Part shown: positions 43,334 to 52,798 of the stretch, in pieces
How positions within the stretch are numbered: position 1 is the stretch's first letter
Layout: each line of letters starts with the position of its first letter
NCBI GenBank assembly: GCA_003049465.1
Contig: PYSS01000066.1
Span: 62,001-126,000 of the forward strand
DNA length: 64,000 bases
Direction of reading: 5' to 3'
DNA from: Magnaporthiopsis rhizophila
Taxonomy: Eukaryota > Ascomycota > Sordariomycetes > Magnaporthales > Magnaporthaceae
Program-made: the position numbers and the translations under genes
The notes under the pieces: generated by a model
Databases searched by the model: none
What the model saw: the letters and a program-made list of their open reading frames with translations, nothing else
What the model was told of the DNA's origin: nothing

Positions 43334-44987
43334 TTAATGCTTGGGCACGTTGGGGACGTCGGCCGCAGCCGCAGCCGCCGCATCGTGGCTCCCGCTCTTG
43401 CCCTTCTTCTTCGAGTCCTTCTCCTTCTTAATGGCGGCCTCGGCAACCAGCTGCTCGAAAGCCATGTAGTCGCCCTCCTCCTCGGGTGTGCGTGTGGCCT
43501 GAAGGTGTTGTGTATCGTGTCAGCCATCTGGGATTCGAGACAACATGCGAGCAAAAGACGACAAGAAAACTCACGTTGGCGCAAATCTCCCCGATAATAA
43601 CCAGCGCCTGGGCCCGCTCCAGTCTCTTGCCCAGCGGTATCTTCTTATCGTTAAGCACCGAGTCGCAGACCTCGCGCAGCACCGACTGGATTTCGAACTT
43701 GGATCCGCGCCACGCCGCCGTCAGGATCTTGCCCGTCACGCGCCGCTCGTATTCCATCTTGCGCTCGTCCGTCCACTCCTCGCCGCCCTTCTCCTCCATG
43801 CGCGCCATCTCCTCCATGGTCTGCTGGGCGTCGATGGCCGACGAGATCGTGTTCCACGTGTCCTTGACCAGTGTGCCCTTGTCCTTGACGCGCGAGAAGA
43901 AGCCCGTGATGCCAAAGAACTTTTGGCTCCGCAGCAGCGCCGTCGCCTTGGCCACGTACGTCTGCCCGATGGCGTGCAGGATGTCGAGCCCAAACGACTC
44001 CATCTTCATGTTCTCGACCTCGAGCCGCGTCTTCTCGCGGAATGCCGCCGTGATGGAGGGGTCCTTGTCCGTCTCGGTCCACACGCTGATGCGGTCCACG
44101 AGTTTTCGCGCCAACGTGTCGACGCGCTCCTGCCGCACCCGCGCCCGCTCCTTCTCGAGCGCCGCCAGTTGCTCCCTCTGCTCCTTGCTAAGTGCTCCCT
44201 TGCCCTTTTTGCCGCGCCCGCCCACTCTGTCGTCCTCGGCCCCGCTCGCTGCTGCTGATGCGTCGTCGGATGGTCGGTCCATCAGTGCCGGCCGCAGAGG
44301 AATGGCGTGCCTGCTGGGGGTTGATCGGCCGGATGGCGAGGGGGTGGGGGATGATGTCCGTGTCTGGCCGGGAGAAGGGGCCAGACCTGGGGTGCTGGCG
44401 GGCTCTGGCTTGTCGGGCTTGCCGACAACAGGACCTTGCTTCTCATCCTCGACGACGACCGATGGCGGTGGGGGAGCGGGAGCTCCGGTGGAGTGGTCGG
44501 CCGTGGGGGCGGCGGCAGCCGCCGAAGCAGTACCAGCCGCAGCCGGCTTCTCTGTGGTATCATCCTTCTTCGCGTCGGCGCCCCCAGCCGCCGCCGCAGC
44601 TTCAGCCTCTGCCGCAGCCTCCTCTTCGGCAGATAGTGTAATGTCCATGGTGGCGGTCAGGTCCTTCATAAGACTGATCTCGCCGATCCAGTCGACAAAG
44701 GCATCGCCGCCAAAAATGCTGGTAAAAAATTCGGCCGGGTCGACAAAGCCCTCGGACGGCTTCGCGTGGTCCTTGCCGTATTTATCGTAGGCTTTGCGCA
44801 AGTCTTCGTTCGAAAGGACCTGGTAGGCTTCGCCGATGGCCTGGAACTTCTCGTGGGCGGTCGGATCATTGGGGTTCTTGTCGGGATGGTGGACGATGGC
44901 CAGCTTCCTGTAGGCCTTCTTGATCTCCAGCTCCGTCGCTGTGGGCTTCACGCCCAGCTGGTCGTAGTAGCTGGTATCGACCACCAT
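43334..44987 (-). CDS. DnaJ (Hsp40) protein with X-domain, CAJ1/DJP1 type
   Basis: Two minus-strand exons, 43575..44987 and 43334..43498, give 525 residues. The 76-nt intron has GTGAGT and a CTGAC branch. The J domain occupies about residues 6 to 70, with the HPD motif at 34 to 36 (HHPDKNPND), which stimulates Hsp70 ATPase. A low-complexity Ala/Pro/Ser linker follows (about 125 to 270). After a coiled-coil-like stretch comes the DnaJ-X domain, from about 285 to the splice site (WTETDKDPSITAAFREKT, IGQTYVAKA, FFSRVKDKG, IGEICAN). The spliced exon ends with MAFEQLVAEA and a Lys-rich tail. Yeast relatives act in the cytosol, including peroxisomal protein import (Djp1). Unspliced reading would append an unrelated tail. 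Confidence 0.94.
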
Positions 44988-46248
44988 TTTGCCGCTTGCC
45001 GCTTGGTGCTACTGCCTCGTCCGTCGTGGTGCTGGCTAACAGTCTGCTATAATAGTAAGGTACTCTGATGATGTCTGGCTGTAGGGTGGCTAGGATTCCT
45101 GCTGCGTGTGCAGGTTGTTTACTCGTGGTGGGGTGGCGGTGGGAGTTGTCAGGCGGAGCTTTTCGGATGGAGCTTATGGGATTATGCACGTTGTATTTCG
45201 CACGTCCAGAGGTGCACTCCAGAATGCGCTCGAGTACCGTATGAGGGGCTCAAGGGCGCTCGACATACACCATCTAGACGAAAAAAAGGAATACAGTCAC
45301 TTGAATGCAGTCGAGCCTTGAGATGGTCTCTTACTTTTTCTTCATTTCCCTTCCAGGCGTCGGCCCAGGATGTCATACTCAGCCCCGGCAAATTACGTAG
45401 CTGCCCGCCACCCACATGCTGCAATTTTTCATGCATGCGGGGCGAGGCAGGGTTCCTCCAGGAACCTCCCACGGCCATCGTCATCGCATCGCTGCCCGCC
45501 GCTGCTGAGCCAACGCATGCACTTCTGACGCTCAAGGACAAGGAGATTATGCGACCTCTTGCGCGCCGCCAACATGCTTGGTCCCGAGGCTAGGTCGGGA
45601 GGTAGTTATTTCAAGGTAACGGTCGCTCACACATTTCGGGCGACACGATTGATTACCATAGTGTCAGGGGCTGTCCCCGTCTTCAAGCATGTCTCAGCCA
45701 ACAATTTCGGGCCGCTGCACCTGGGAATAGAACATGGAGCTAAGAGAGGCCGAAAGCCCGAAGGCACAGCGAAAAACAGATAATAATAATAAAAGAGCGA
45801 TTGGAAGCAAGAGAGAGAAGCGCGTGGGCCGGCTGAGATTAAAGATATGAAGAAAGAACTTAACGGCAGCACAAACCACATCGTGTGACGCCACACCGCA
45901 ATAATGCTGTGCCACACGCAACATGAACCCCTCGCCAGGGGCCCACAGAACAGCTGAGGTCGGTTGCCCCTCCTTTGGGCGGGTCCGCCAGGCCTGGATT
46001 ACTGGTGTCACTCTCGATCGAGAACTGGCTGGCGGGATGAGCGGGGGCGGGAGCTAGAGGGAGGCATTGGGTGGTACGCGGTGGTTCCATCTTCTTACAC
46101 ACCGCTGCCTCCTTTTCCCATTTCTTTTACTTAGCCCAGCTGGCCTTTGCTCGTAGATAGAAATCCGCAACTGGCCTTCTCTCCATCACCAAAGGCCTGT
46201 CTGCGCATTTCGAACCCTCCTTCCTTCTCAAACACCCAACTCATCACA
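44988..46248. promoter_or_regulatory. Divergent promoter region of the DnaJ and epimerase/reductase genes
   Basis: About 1.26 kb between divergent genes. No supported gene inside. The region just before 46249 is C/T-rich and A-rich at the ATG, like other leaders here. Confidence 0.5.
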
Positions 46249-47206
46249 ATGGCCAACCGTTTCCTGATCTGGGGTGGCGAGGGCTGGGTCGCCGGCCACC
46301 TGGCGACCATCCTCAAGTCGCAGGGCAAGGAGGTGCACACGACCACCGTCCGCATGGAGAACCGCGAGAGCGTCATCGCCGAGCTGGAGCGTGTCAAGCC
46401 CACCCACGTCCTCAACTGCGCCGGCTGCACCGGCCGTCCCAACGTCGACTGGTGCGAGGACAACAAGGAGGCCACCGTCCGCTCCAACGTCATCGGCACC
46501 ATCAACCTGACCGACGCCTGCTTCCTCAAGGGCATTCACATCACCGTCTTCGCCACCGGCTGCATCTACCAGTACGACGAGGCCCACCCATGGGACGGCC
46601 CGGGCTTCCTCGAGACCGACAAGGCCAACTTTGCCGGCAGCTTCTACTCGGAGACCAAGGCCCACGTTGAGGAGGTTGGTGTCTCCGTATCTTCTATTTG
46701 AACGTAAGAAGGCAGAGGAGAACTTCGCAGCTAACAACACGCCCGCAAACAAACAGGTCATGAAGTACTACAACAACTGCCTGATCCTCCGCCTCCGCAT
46801 GCCCGTCAGCGACGACCTGCACTCGCGCAACTTCGTGACCAAGATCTCCAAGTACGAGCGCGTCGTCGACATCCCCAACAGCAACACCATCCTGCACGAC
46901 CTGCTTCCCGCCTCCATCGCCATGGCCGAGCACAAGGACACGGGCGTGTACAACTTCACCAACCCCGGCGCCATCTCGCACAACGAGGTCCTGACCCTGT
47001 TCCGGGACATCGTCCGCCCGGGCTTCGCCTGGAAGAACTTCAGCCTCGAGGAGCAGGCCAAAGTCATCAAGGCCGGCCGCAGCAACTGCAAGCTCGACAC
47101 CACCAAGCTGACCACCAAGCTCAAGGAGTACGGCATCGAGGTCCCGGAGATCCACGACGCTTACAGGGGCTGCTTCGAGCGTATGAAGGCTGCCGGTGTC
47201 CAGTAA
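46249..47206 (+). CDS. NAD(P)-dependent nucleotide-sugar epimerase/reductase (rhamnose-synthase NRS/ER type)
   Basis: Exons 46249..46674 and 46757..47206 give 291 residues. The 82-nt intron is GT-AG with a CTAAC branch. The protein is a short-chain dehydrogenase/RmlD-like Rossmann fold. The N-terminal nucleotide-binding motif is GGEGWVAGHL (residues 9 to 18), and LNCAGCTGRPNVDWCE follows. The catalytic Tyr133-x3-Lys137 lies in FYSETK, and an N-terminal ATGCIYQ strand precedes it. Plant and fungal members convert UDP-4-keto-6-deoxyglucose to UDP-rhamnose as 3,5-epimerase/4-reductase, feeding cell-wall or glycoprotein rhamnose. That assignment rests on family resemblance. The partner 4,6-dehydratase is not in this window. 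Confidence 0.9.
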
Positions 47207-47742
47207 GAGGGTCCGAAGGGGTCTTAAAAGTCTGAAATTAGAGTCTTCCAAATAGCTAGACGATAGTGAAGACGGCAACATAAAGAAAGGCGGCCTTGCT
47301 AGTATCTTATTTCCAACGGCCTGTCTCTAAATGCCGTCCGATGTGTTTGTGCATGATCTGATGTTTTGCACACCCTTCCCGGTGTTTGCGGTCCCATGTT
47401 TTACCGTTGCGGGCCGTCCTTCTGTTTCTATTTCTTCTCTTTCCTCTGGCCTCGATTCTGTTTTCTTCCCTGGCGCTCCGATCGACGACCCCACCACCTG
47501 GGCTGTTAGTGGAGCCTACAGCGGGTCCGAGTCGCCCTCGACCCCTACCAAGTCACCTGCCGACGCGGCAAGAACTGGAGTTGGGACGCGCTTCTGCCTA
47601 CCGTCAACGACCCACACCAAAGGTGCTGGATGGATGACCTCATTCCACAGCCATTCGTTCTGGGCTCAGCCGGACGACTCGAGACGGCCATAAAGTCGAG
47701 AAGAGACTCCCATGCGGTCATCGGCGTGGTAATTCGGCCAAG
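47207..47742. other. Intergenic region between the epimerase/reductase and NBS1 genes
   Basis: 3' UTR of the left gene and promoter of NBS1. No supported gene; short open frames are random. Confidence 0.55.
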
Positions 47743-50666
47743 ATGTGGCTGCTCGAGAACGATGGCGACATCTTCCAAGGCAAGCAACAATAGCACTAAG
47801 CGCTGTCGCCAGTGCGCGGCGCATCGCGTCGCAAAGCCCGACGATTTTCCATGCTTGAACCCAGCTAACACGGACAAACCAACAGGACGCCGACTGTGGC
47901 TCCGTCCTGGCAAAACCTATCTTTTCGGCCGAACGAGTATGGAGCGTAAGTCGCAAAGTCTCATCCCTCATTCATACCCCAGATATACTGCATGCCGGCG
48001 CCATTCCCGCGCTAATACATGGCATCGATATAGCGGGCATCCTGGTCGTCGCCGACAAGTCGATCTCGCGCAAGCACCTCACCATCACAGTCGGCCAGGT
48101 CAAGGAGGGCGATGCCCAGAACCGAACCAGCAGATCGACCGTCACCGTCGAGGATCTCAAGACCAAAATCGGCACCCAGGTCAACGGCACGCAGATCAAG
48201 GGCACCGCCTTTGTCCTGACGCAGGAGTCCAACACCCTCAAGCTCGGCAGCTGCAACCATCTCTTCCGTCTGGCGTGGCATCCCGTGGTCTGTAGCGTCT
48301 CCTTCACCAAGCGGGAGCTGGCCGCCGATGCCTGGGTGAACCTACGCCAGAGATACGAGCAGCTCGACATCAAGTTCATCGCCGACTTTGACCGGCGCCT
48401 CACGACCCATGTTGTGACCAAGAAGAGGAACACACCCAAGGGCTTGCAGGCTCTGATAGCCGGCCGCTATATTGTCGCCGACACTTTCCTCGACGCCGTG
48501 TCTGATGCCGCGGAGCTGCCTTCTGAGGGCGCAGGGGCAAGCGCGCTGGAGCAGGACTTTGACGTTAACTGGCCCAACCCGCTCGAGCACATCCCGCCTC
48601 GTGGAGACGAGCCGAGCGACCGGCCTGGGGACGCTTATGAGCCGAACGAGCGGCGGCGTGACATCTTTGACGGCTACATCTTTATCTTCTTCGAAAAGGC
48701 CCAGTACGACAACCTGATGCCTGTCATCGCAGACGGAAAGGGGAAGGCGCTGCTCAGGGAGGTTGTGCCGCATGAGACGGAAATAGACGACTTTATCCGG
48801 TATGTCAAGGGGGTCGCGGGCGAGAAGGGGCTGGGGGAGTTCGAGGATGGCGGCGAGGGAAAGGGCGTGGTCGTCGTGCGGTACGCACCCCCTGTGAGCA
48901 AGCCCGACCTCATCGAGTGGTACACGGGCTTCATCAACACAGTTTCTCTGCGGCTGGATCACCGCATGATCGATCAGAGGGAGTTTCTCGATGCCATCCT
49001 GGCCGTGGACCCGAGCATGCTCAGACGTCCTCTGGAGACCGAGACTGGCCCTGTAGGCGTTGGAGCCGCGGTGCCGACCCGTCGAACCCGGGCTAGGAAC
49101 TCGGGGACCTCTAGTGGTGCAATGGAGGTGGAAAAGACGACGGCCCCGTCGGCTGAGAAGGAGGCTTCCAGGGAAACTCCTCGGGATCCTACGCCGGCGC
49201 TGGAGCCGGAGCCGAGTCCGCCGCGGCCAGAGCGGAAAAAAAGGCGATTCAGAGGGTTCGACTCGGATGATGACGAAGAAAAGAAAGCCCCATCGCCAGA
49301 GCCCTCTCCTCGGCCCGGTCGAGAGCCTGAGCCTGAACCAGAGCCGCCCTCGCAAGGAGATGCTCCGTCGCAGTCCATGTTTGTCTCGCAAGCACAAGGG
49401 TTTGATGAACCAGAATCGGGGACGGCCAGGACCACCCGGTCGACCCGCAAGAGAGCCCACTCACCTATTCCGGAGGAAATGGATGCCGAGATGGACGACA
49501 GCGGGTCTGTAATGGCCGCGAGCAAACGCCGGCGGGTTTATAACAATGGCAGGGGACGCATTGGGCGCGTGGAGATACCGCCCTCGGAAAGCGAAGACGA
49601 AGCAGAAGCCGTGCCGGAGTCACCCAAGGTCAAGGCGGAGCCAGGGGCGACGACGGCAGGAGGCAGAACCGCAAAAGGCCGGAAGAAGAACGCGATCGAC
49701 GAGGATGTGCTGAACCTGGCCAGGCGCAACCTCGAGGAGACCGAGGCAAAGGCCCGGGAGGAGGCGGAGCGGTTGGCGGCGCTCCCCGAGGACGGCATTG
49801 ACGCGGCTGAGATTCGCCGGCTGACCATTGTGGAGGACATGCCGGTCGTATCCCGAGGACCGTCGATGCGAACGCGTGAGCAGGACATTGCTGATGGGAG
49901 GTGGGACCCGCGCTGGAACGGACGGCAGAACTTCAAAAAGTTCCGCAAGGCCGGCGGACCGGCAGCGCCGCGGCTGGCGCCGCAGCGGATCTTGGTCGAG
50001 TGTGTCGAGGAGAAGAACAAGGGGTACGGCATCGGAGACTCGTACTGGGTGGACGACGGACCGACGCGGCGCAAGGAGTCGGCGAAGAAGTCGGGAGGCA
50101 TCGTGTCGCAAGGCCAGAAGAGGGAGTTGGCATTGGCGTCGCGACGACCCGGCAAGAGACCAGCTTTGGGCAATGACAGCAGTGATGAGGAAGAGCTTGA
50201 ACAAGCCCGTGATGACGACGACGAGTCCCTCCCCGACGCGCTCGAGGTCGTCGCCGCGCCGGGCAGCCGAAGCCGCAGCGGCACGGGTGACGTGGATCAT
50301 CAGCAAGCAGTGGTGGTGGTGGTGGATGACGACTCGGATGCCGGGGAGGTGCGGATTCTCCCGCGCACGAGGAAAGGCAAGGCGGCCGAGAAGACGAACG
50401 CGCGTCTGTCCCAGAGGCTGGCGACGCAGACCAACAACAGCGCCAGCCAGGCCGCCTCGCAGTCGCAGCAACAGCAGCTACGGACCACGCGGACTGCTAG
50501 CGGCGGTAGCACGGCCAGCACGGCCAGCAAGCGGGCGGCACCAGCGCCGCCTCCTAGCGCGAGACCGGCGAAGAAGCCGCGGGGCGGAAAGGAGATCGAG
50601 GTTGCCGATAGCGACGATAGCAGCGATGACGAGGACGATGGGAGGTTTCGGTTCGGGAGGAGATGA
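47743..50666 (+). CDS. NBS1: DNA double-strand-break repair protein Nbs1 (FHA-BRCT)
   Basis: Three exons, 47743..47779, 47886..47945 and 48034..50666, give 909 residues. Intron 1 (47780..47885) uses a GC donor (AAG then GCAAGC) with CTAAC branch and AG acceptor, joining FQ to GRRLWL. Intron 2 (47946..48033) is GT-AG. The FHA domain covers about residues 1 to 110, with phosphopeptide-binding residues in FGRTS (27 to 30) and SISRKH (42 to 47). Tandem BRCT repeats follow (about 117 to 195 and 239 to 350; DTFLDAVSDAA, FDGYIFIFF). The long acidic, basic and Ser/Pro-rich remainder is disordered. The C-terminus ends DDEDDGRFRFGRR, comparable to the ATM/Tel1-binding acidic-aromatic tail. Nbs1 partners Mre11-Rad50 in break sensing and checkpoint signalling. 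The first exon is inferred, supported by the fit of the FHA start. Confidence 0.93.
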
Positions 50667-50872
50667 AGGGAAAATACGTAGCTGGGCGTTGGCTGAACCA
50701 GGATCTATGTGTATATTCTATGGGGATTCCAAGGGGTATCTCTGATGATGTATTTCGCTCGGTGTCTATTTGCTCTGCAGCGGGGATAGATGCTCTACTA
50801 AAAAAATGCTCGGCCAAAGGGTCGACCTCCATCAAAGCAAGCGCTGTATTACCACAAACCACACCACGCACT

Positions 50873-52063
50873 TTAGTCCATCTCCTCCATGTTGCCGCCA
50901 CTGCTGCCGCCGCCGGCTTTCTGCCCGCTCTGCTCGTCCTCGTGGCCCTCGCCCTCGTCCACGAGCACGCCAACCAGGCAGGCGGCCAGCATGGTCTCGT
51001 AGTTGACCCAGGGGTGGACCTCGCCAAACAGCTTCGTGGCGTCCTTTCCCGCGCCGCGGAGCAGCTCGCCCTTGCCGCCCGGGTGGAAGGGCACATAGGG
51101 CGTCACGTTGTAGACGCGCCCACCGTAGGCGCTCCAGGCGTCGCGGCCCTTGCGGCCGTCGCGGCGCTTCAGCATGGATGGGCTGACGCGCAGGTAAGGC
51201 GTTCCCGGGGGCAGGTTCCGCAGGTCCGCCGAGGGTCCGGACGAGATGCGGGCCCAGTCGAGCGGCGAGTGGCCGGGGGCCAGCGGGACGAGGCGGGATC
51301 GGGCGTTTTGGGCGGGCGGCACGCGCGGTGCGGGTTTGTTGATGTGGGTTGGCGGTGGGGCCAGTGATGACGACGAGGAGGATGAGGGCAACGGTGCGCC
51401 GCGGTTGGGGATCGGGAGCGTGGAGCGTGAGAGCGGGGATTGCGCGTAGGAGGACTGCAGCTGCGAGAGAGGCGGGAGGCGCGGCGGGGCCATGAGGCCG
51501 CTGCTGCTGCTGCTTCCCGGGCGCGCGGGGGGAGCCATCGGGCTGGGACGTGGAGGGGGAGCCATGAGGCCCAAGCCCGGTGGCGGTGGCTGTTGGGGTT
51601 GCGGGGCCGGCATCTCCGGGACGGCGATGGAGAATGTTGGCGGTACTGGCGGAGGCGGGGTCACGAGAAGGAGGTTGTCGTCGTTGTCGTCATCTTCTGG
51701 GCCGGAGAGGGAGAAGCTGGGGGTGGCCTTGGTGGCCTTGGGAGTGGTTTGCTGCTCGTCGGCATCGTGTATGTCGCCGTCGTCGGTGAATGATGGTAGG
51801 CCGATGGTGGGTGGCGGTGCTGCCGGCGCTTTCGGATCGCTATCGCCGTTCGGCTGCGAGGCCGGGGAGGCGGCGGCGGCGGCGGCGGCCTGCGTCTTCC
51901 GCCGCTCGGTGTCATCGTCACCTGCAGGGAGATCGTCGGCCAGCCGAGGCGGGAAGAAAGCGCTGCGCCATAACGACTGGAAGTACAGCAGAAAAGCGTG
52001 CGGCGGGCGGATGACAAGGTAGACGACGGCGCCGAAGATGAGTGTCACCCCAACGGCCCCCAT
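50873..52063 (-). CDS. Membrane-anchored cytochrome-b5-like heme protein (Irc21 type)
   Basis: Single-exon minus-strand frame of 396 residues from ATG 52063. It begins with a hydrophobic anchor (MGAVGVTLIFGAVVYLVI). A long low-complexity Pro/Ser linker follows (about 60 to 260). The C-terminal third is a cytochrome-b5 fold. It opens with SPLDWARISS and continues VYNVTPYVPFHPGGKGELL, giving the first heme-ligand His in HPGG. EVHPWVNYETML supplies the second His. This arrangement matches fungal Irc21-type and cytochrome-b5-reductase-4-like proteins. It probably supports electron transfer to membrane enzymes, but the partner is unknown. It is convergent with NBS1, about 200 bp apart. Confidence 0.88.
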   Translation of the reverse strand: MGAVGVTLIFGAVVYLVIRPPHAFLLYFQSLWRSAFFPPRLADDLPAGDDDTERRKTQAAAAAAASPASQPNGDSDPKAPAAPPPTIGLPSFTDDGDIHDADEQQTTPKATKATPSFSLSGPEDDDNDDNLLLVTPPPPVPPTFSIAVPEMPAPQPQQPPPPGLGLMAPPPRPSPMAPPARPGSSSSSGLMAPPRLPPLSQLQSSYAQSPLSRSTLPIPNRGAPLPSSSSSSSLAPPPTHINKPAPRVPPAQNARSRLVPLAPGHSPLDWARISSGPSADLRNLPPGTPYLRVSPSMLKRRDGRKGRDAWSAYGGRVYNVTPYVPFHPGGKGELLRGAGKDATKLFGEVHPWVNYETMLAACLVGVLVDEGEGHEDEQSGQKAGGGSSGGNMEEMD

Positions 52064-52798
52064 GCCGGGAGCACGTAAATCAACGTTTTTGTTTGGCTAG
52101 CGGTTTGAAACCATGGGTAGGCGTCAAAGCCGGAGCACAGATTGCGAGCCTGGCGTCGGATAGGGTAGCGTAAGGTGTTGGTTGGGGTTAGCTTCATGCT
52201 GTGTCTCATCAAATGCATGTTTTCCCAGGTGCTCGGATTCTCCCGACTCGGTGGTGACCCCACCATAATCAGGCCGTCTTAACGACAGGGATGCTGCATT
52301 CCAGGGCCCTCACCCTGGGTCCTGCCCCTGCACTCCAGGCTTCCCCTCGAATGACGGCAAATGAGGGGCGCCGAGGTAACGCATAACAAACACAGACGGT
52401 GTAAACAACCTGGACAAATAAGGGGAATGAGATTGGGATGGGGCCGGAATAAATAAACCAGACAGGCCACTCTGCGTGCCTGCCGATGCGCATGCACACG
52501 CGATTTACCGGGCTGGCTCAGGAGGCGAGAACTGTAAACAAATGGAGGAGGACTCGATTCACGACTTCAAAGTAAATCATTGATGTCTCCAATTCAAAAG
52601 ACGTTGGCGTGTAAAAACTCTGCTTTGGGCAAATCTGCTATCTAACACCTGCGCGGTCCGAGGCCTGAAGCAACAAGCCTACGATACAGCGGCTGCAGGC
52701 CTGAGGGCAGCCCGAAACAGGCACCCACCCGCCTGCGGGAAGGCCCCTAAAGCGCCAGCTGCTGCCGGGCAAATGCCCGCTGGTGTCGCATCTGCACG
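52064..52798. promoter_or_regulatory. Divergent promoter region
   Basis: About 735 bp between the divergent cytochrome-b5-like gene and the 52799 gene. No supported gene inside. Confidence 0.5.

Noticed and set aside
43486..44790. 434-residue plus-strand frame over the DnaJ gene
   Set aside because: Antisense to an unmistakable J domain and X-domain.
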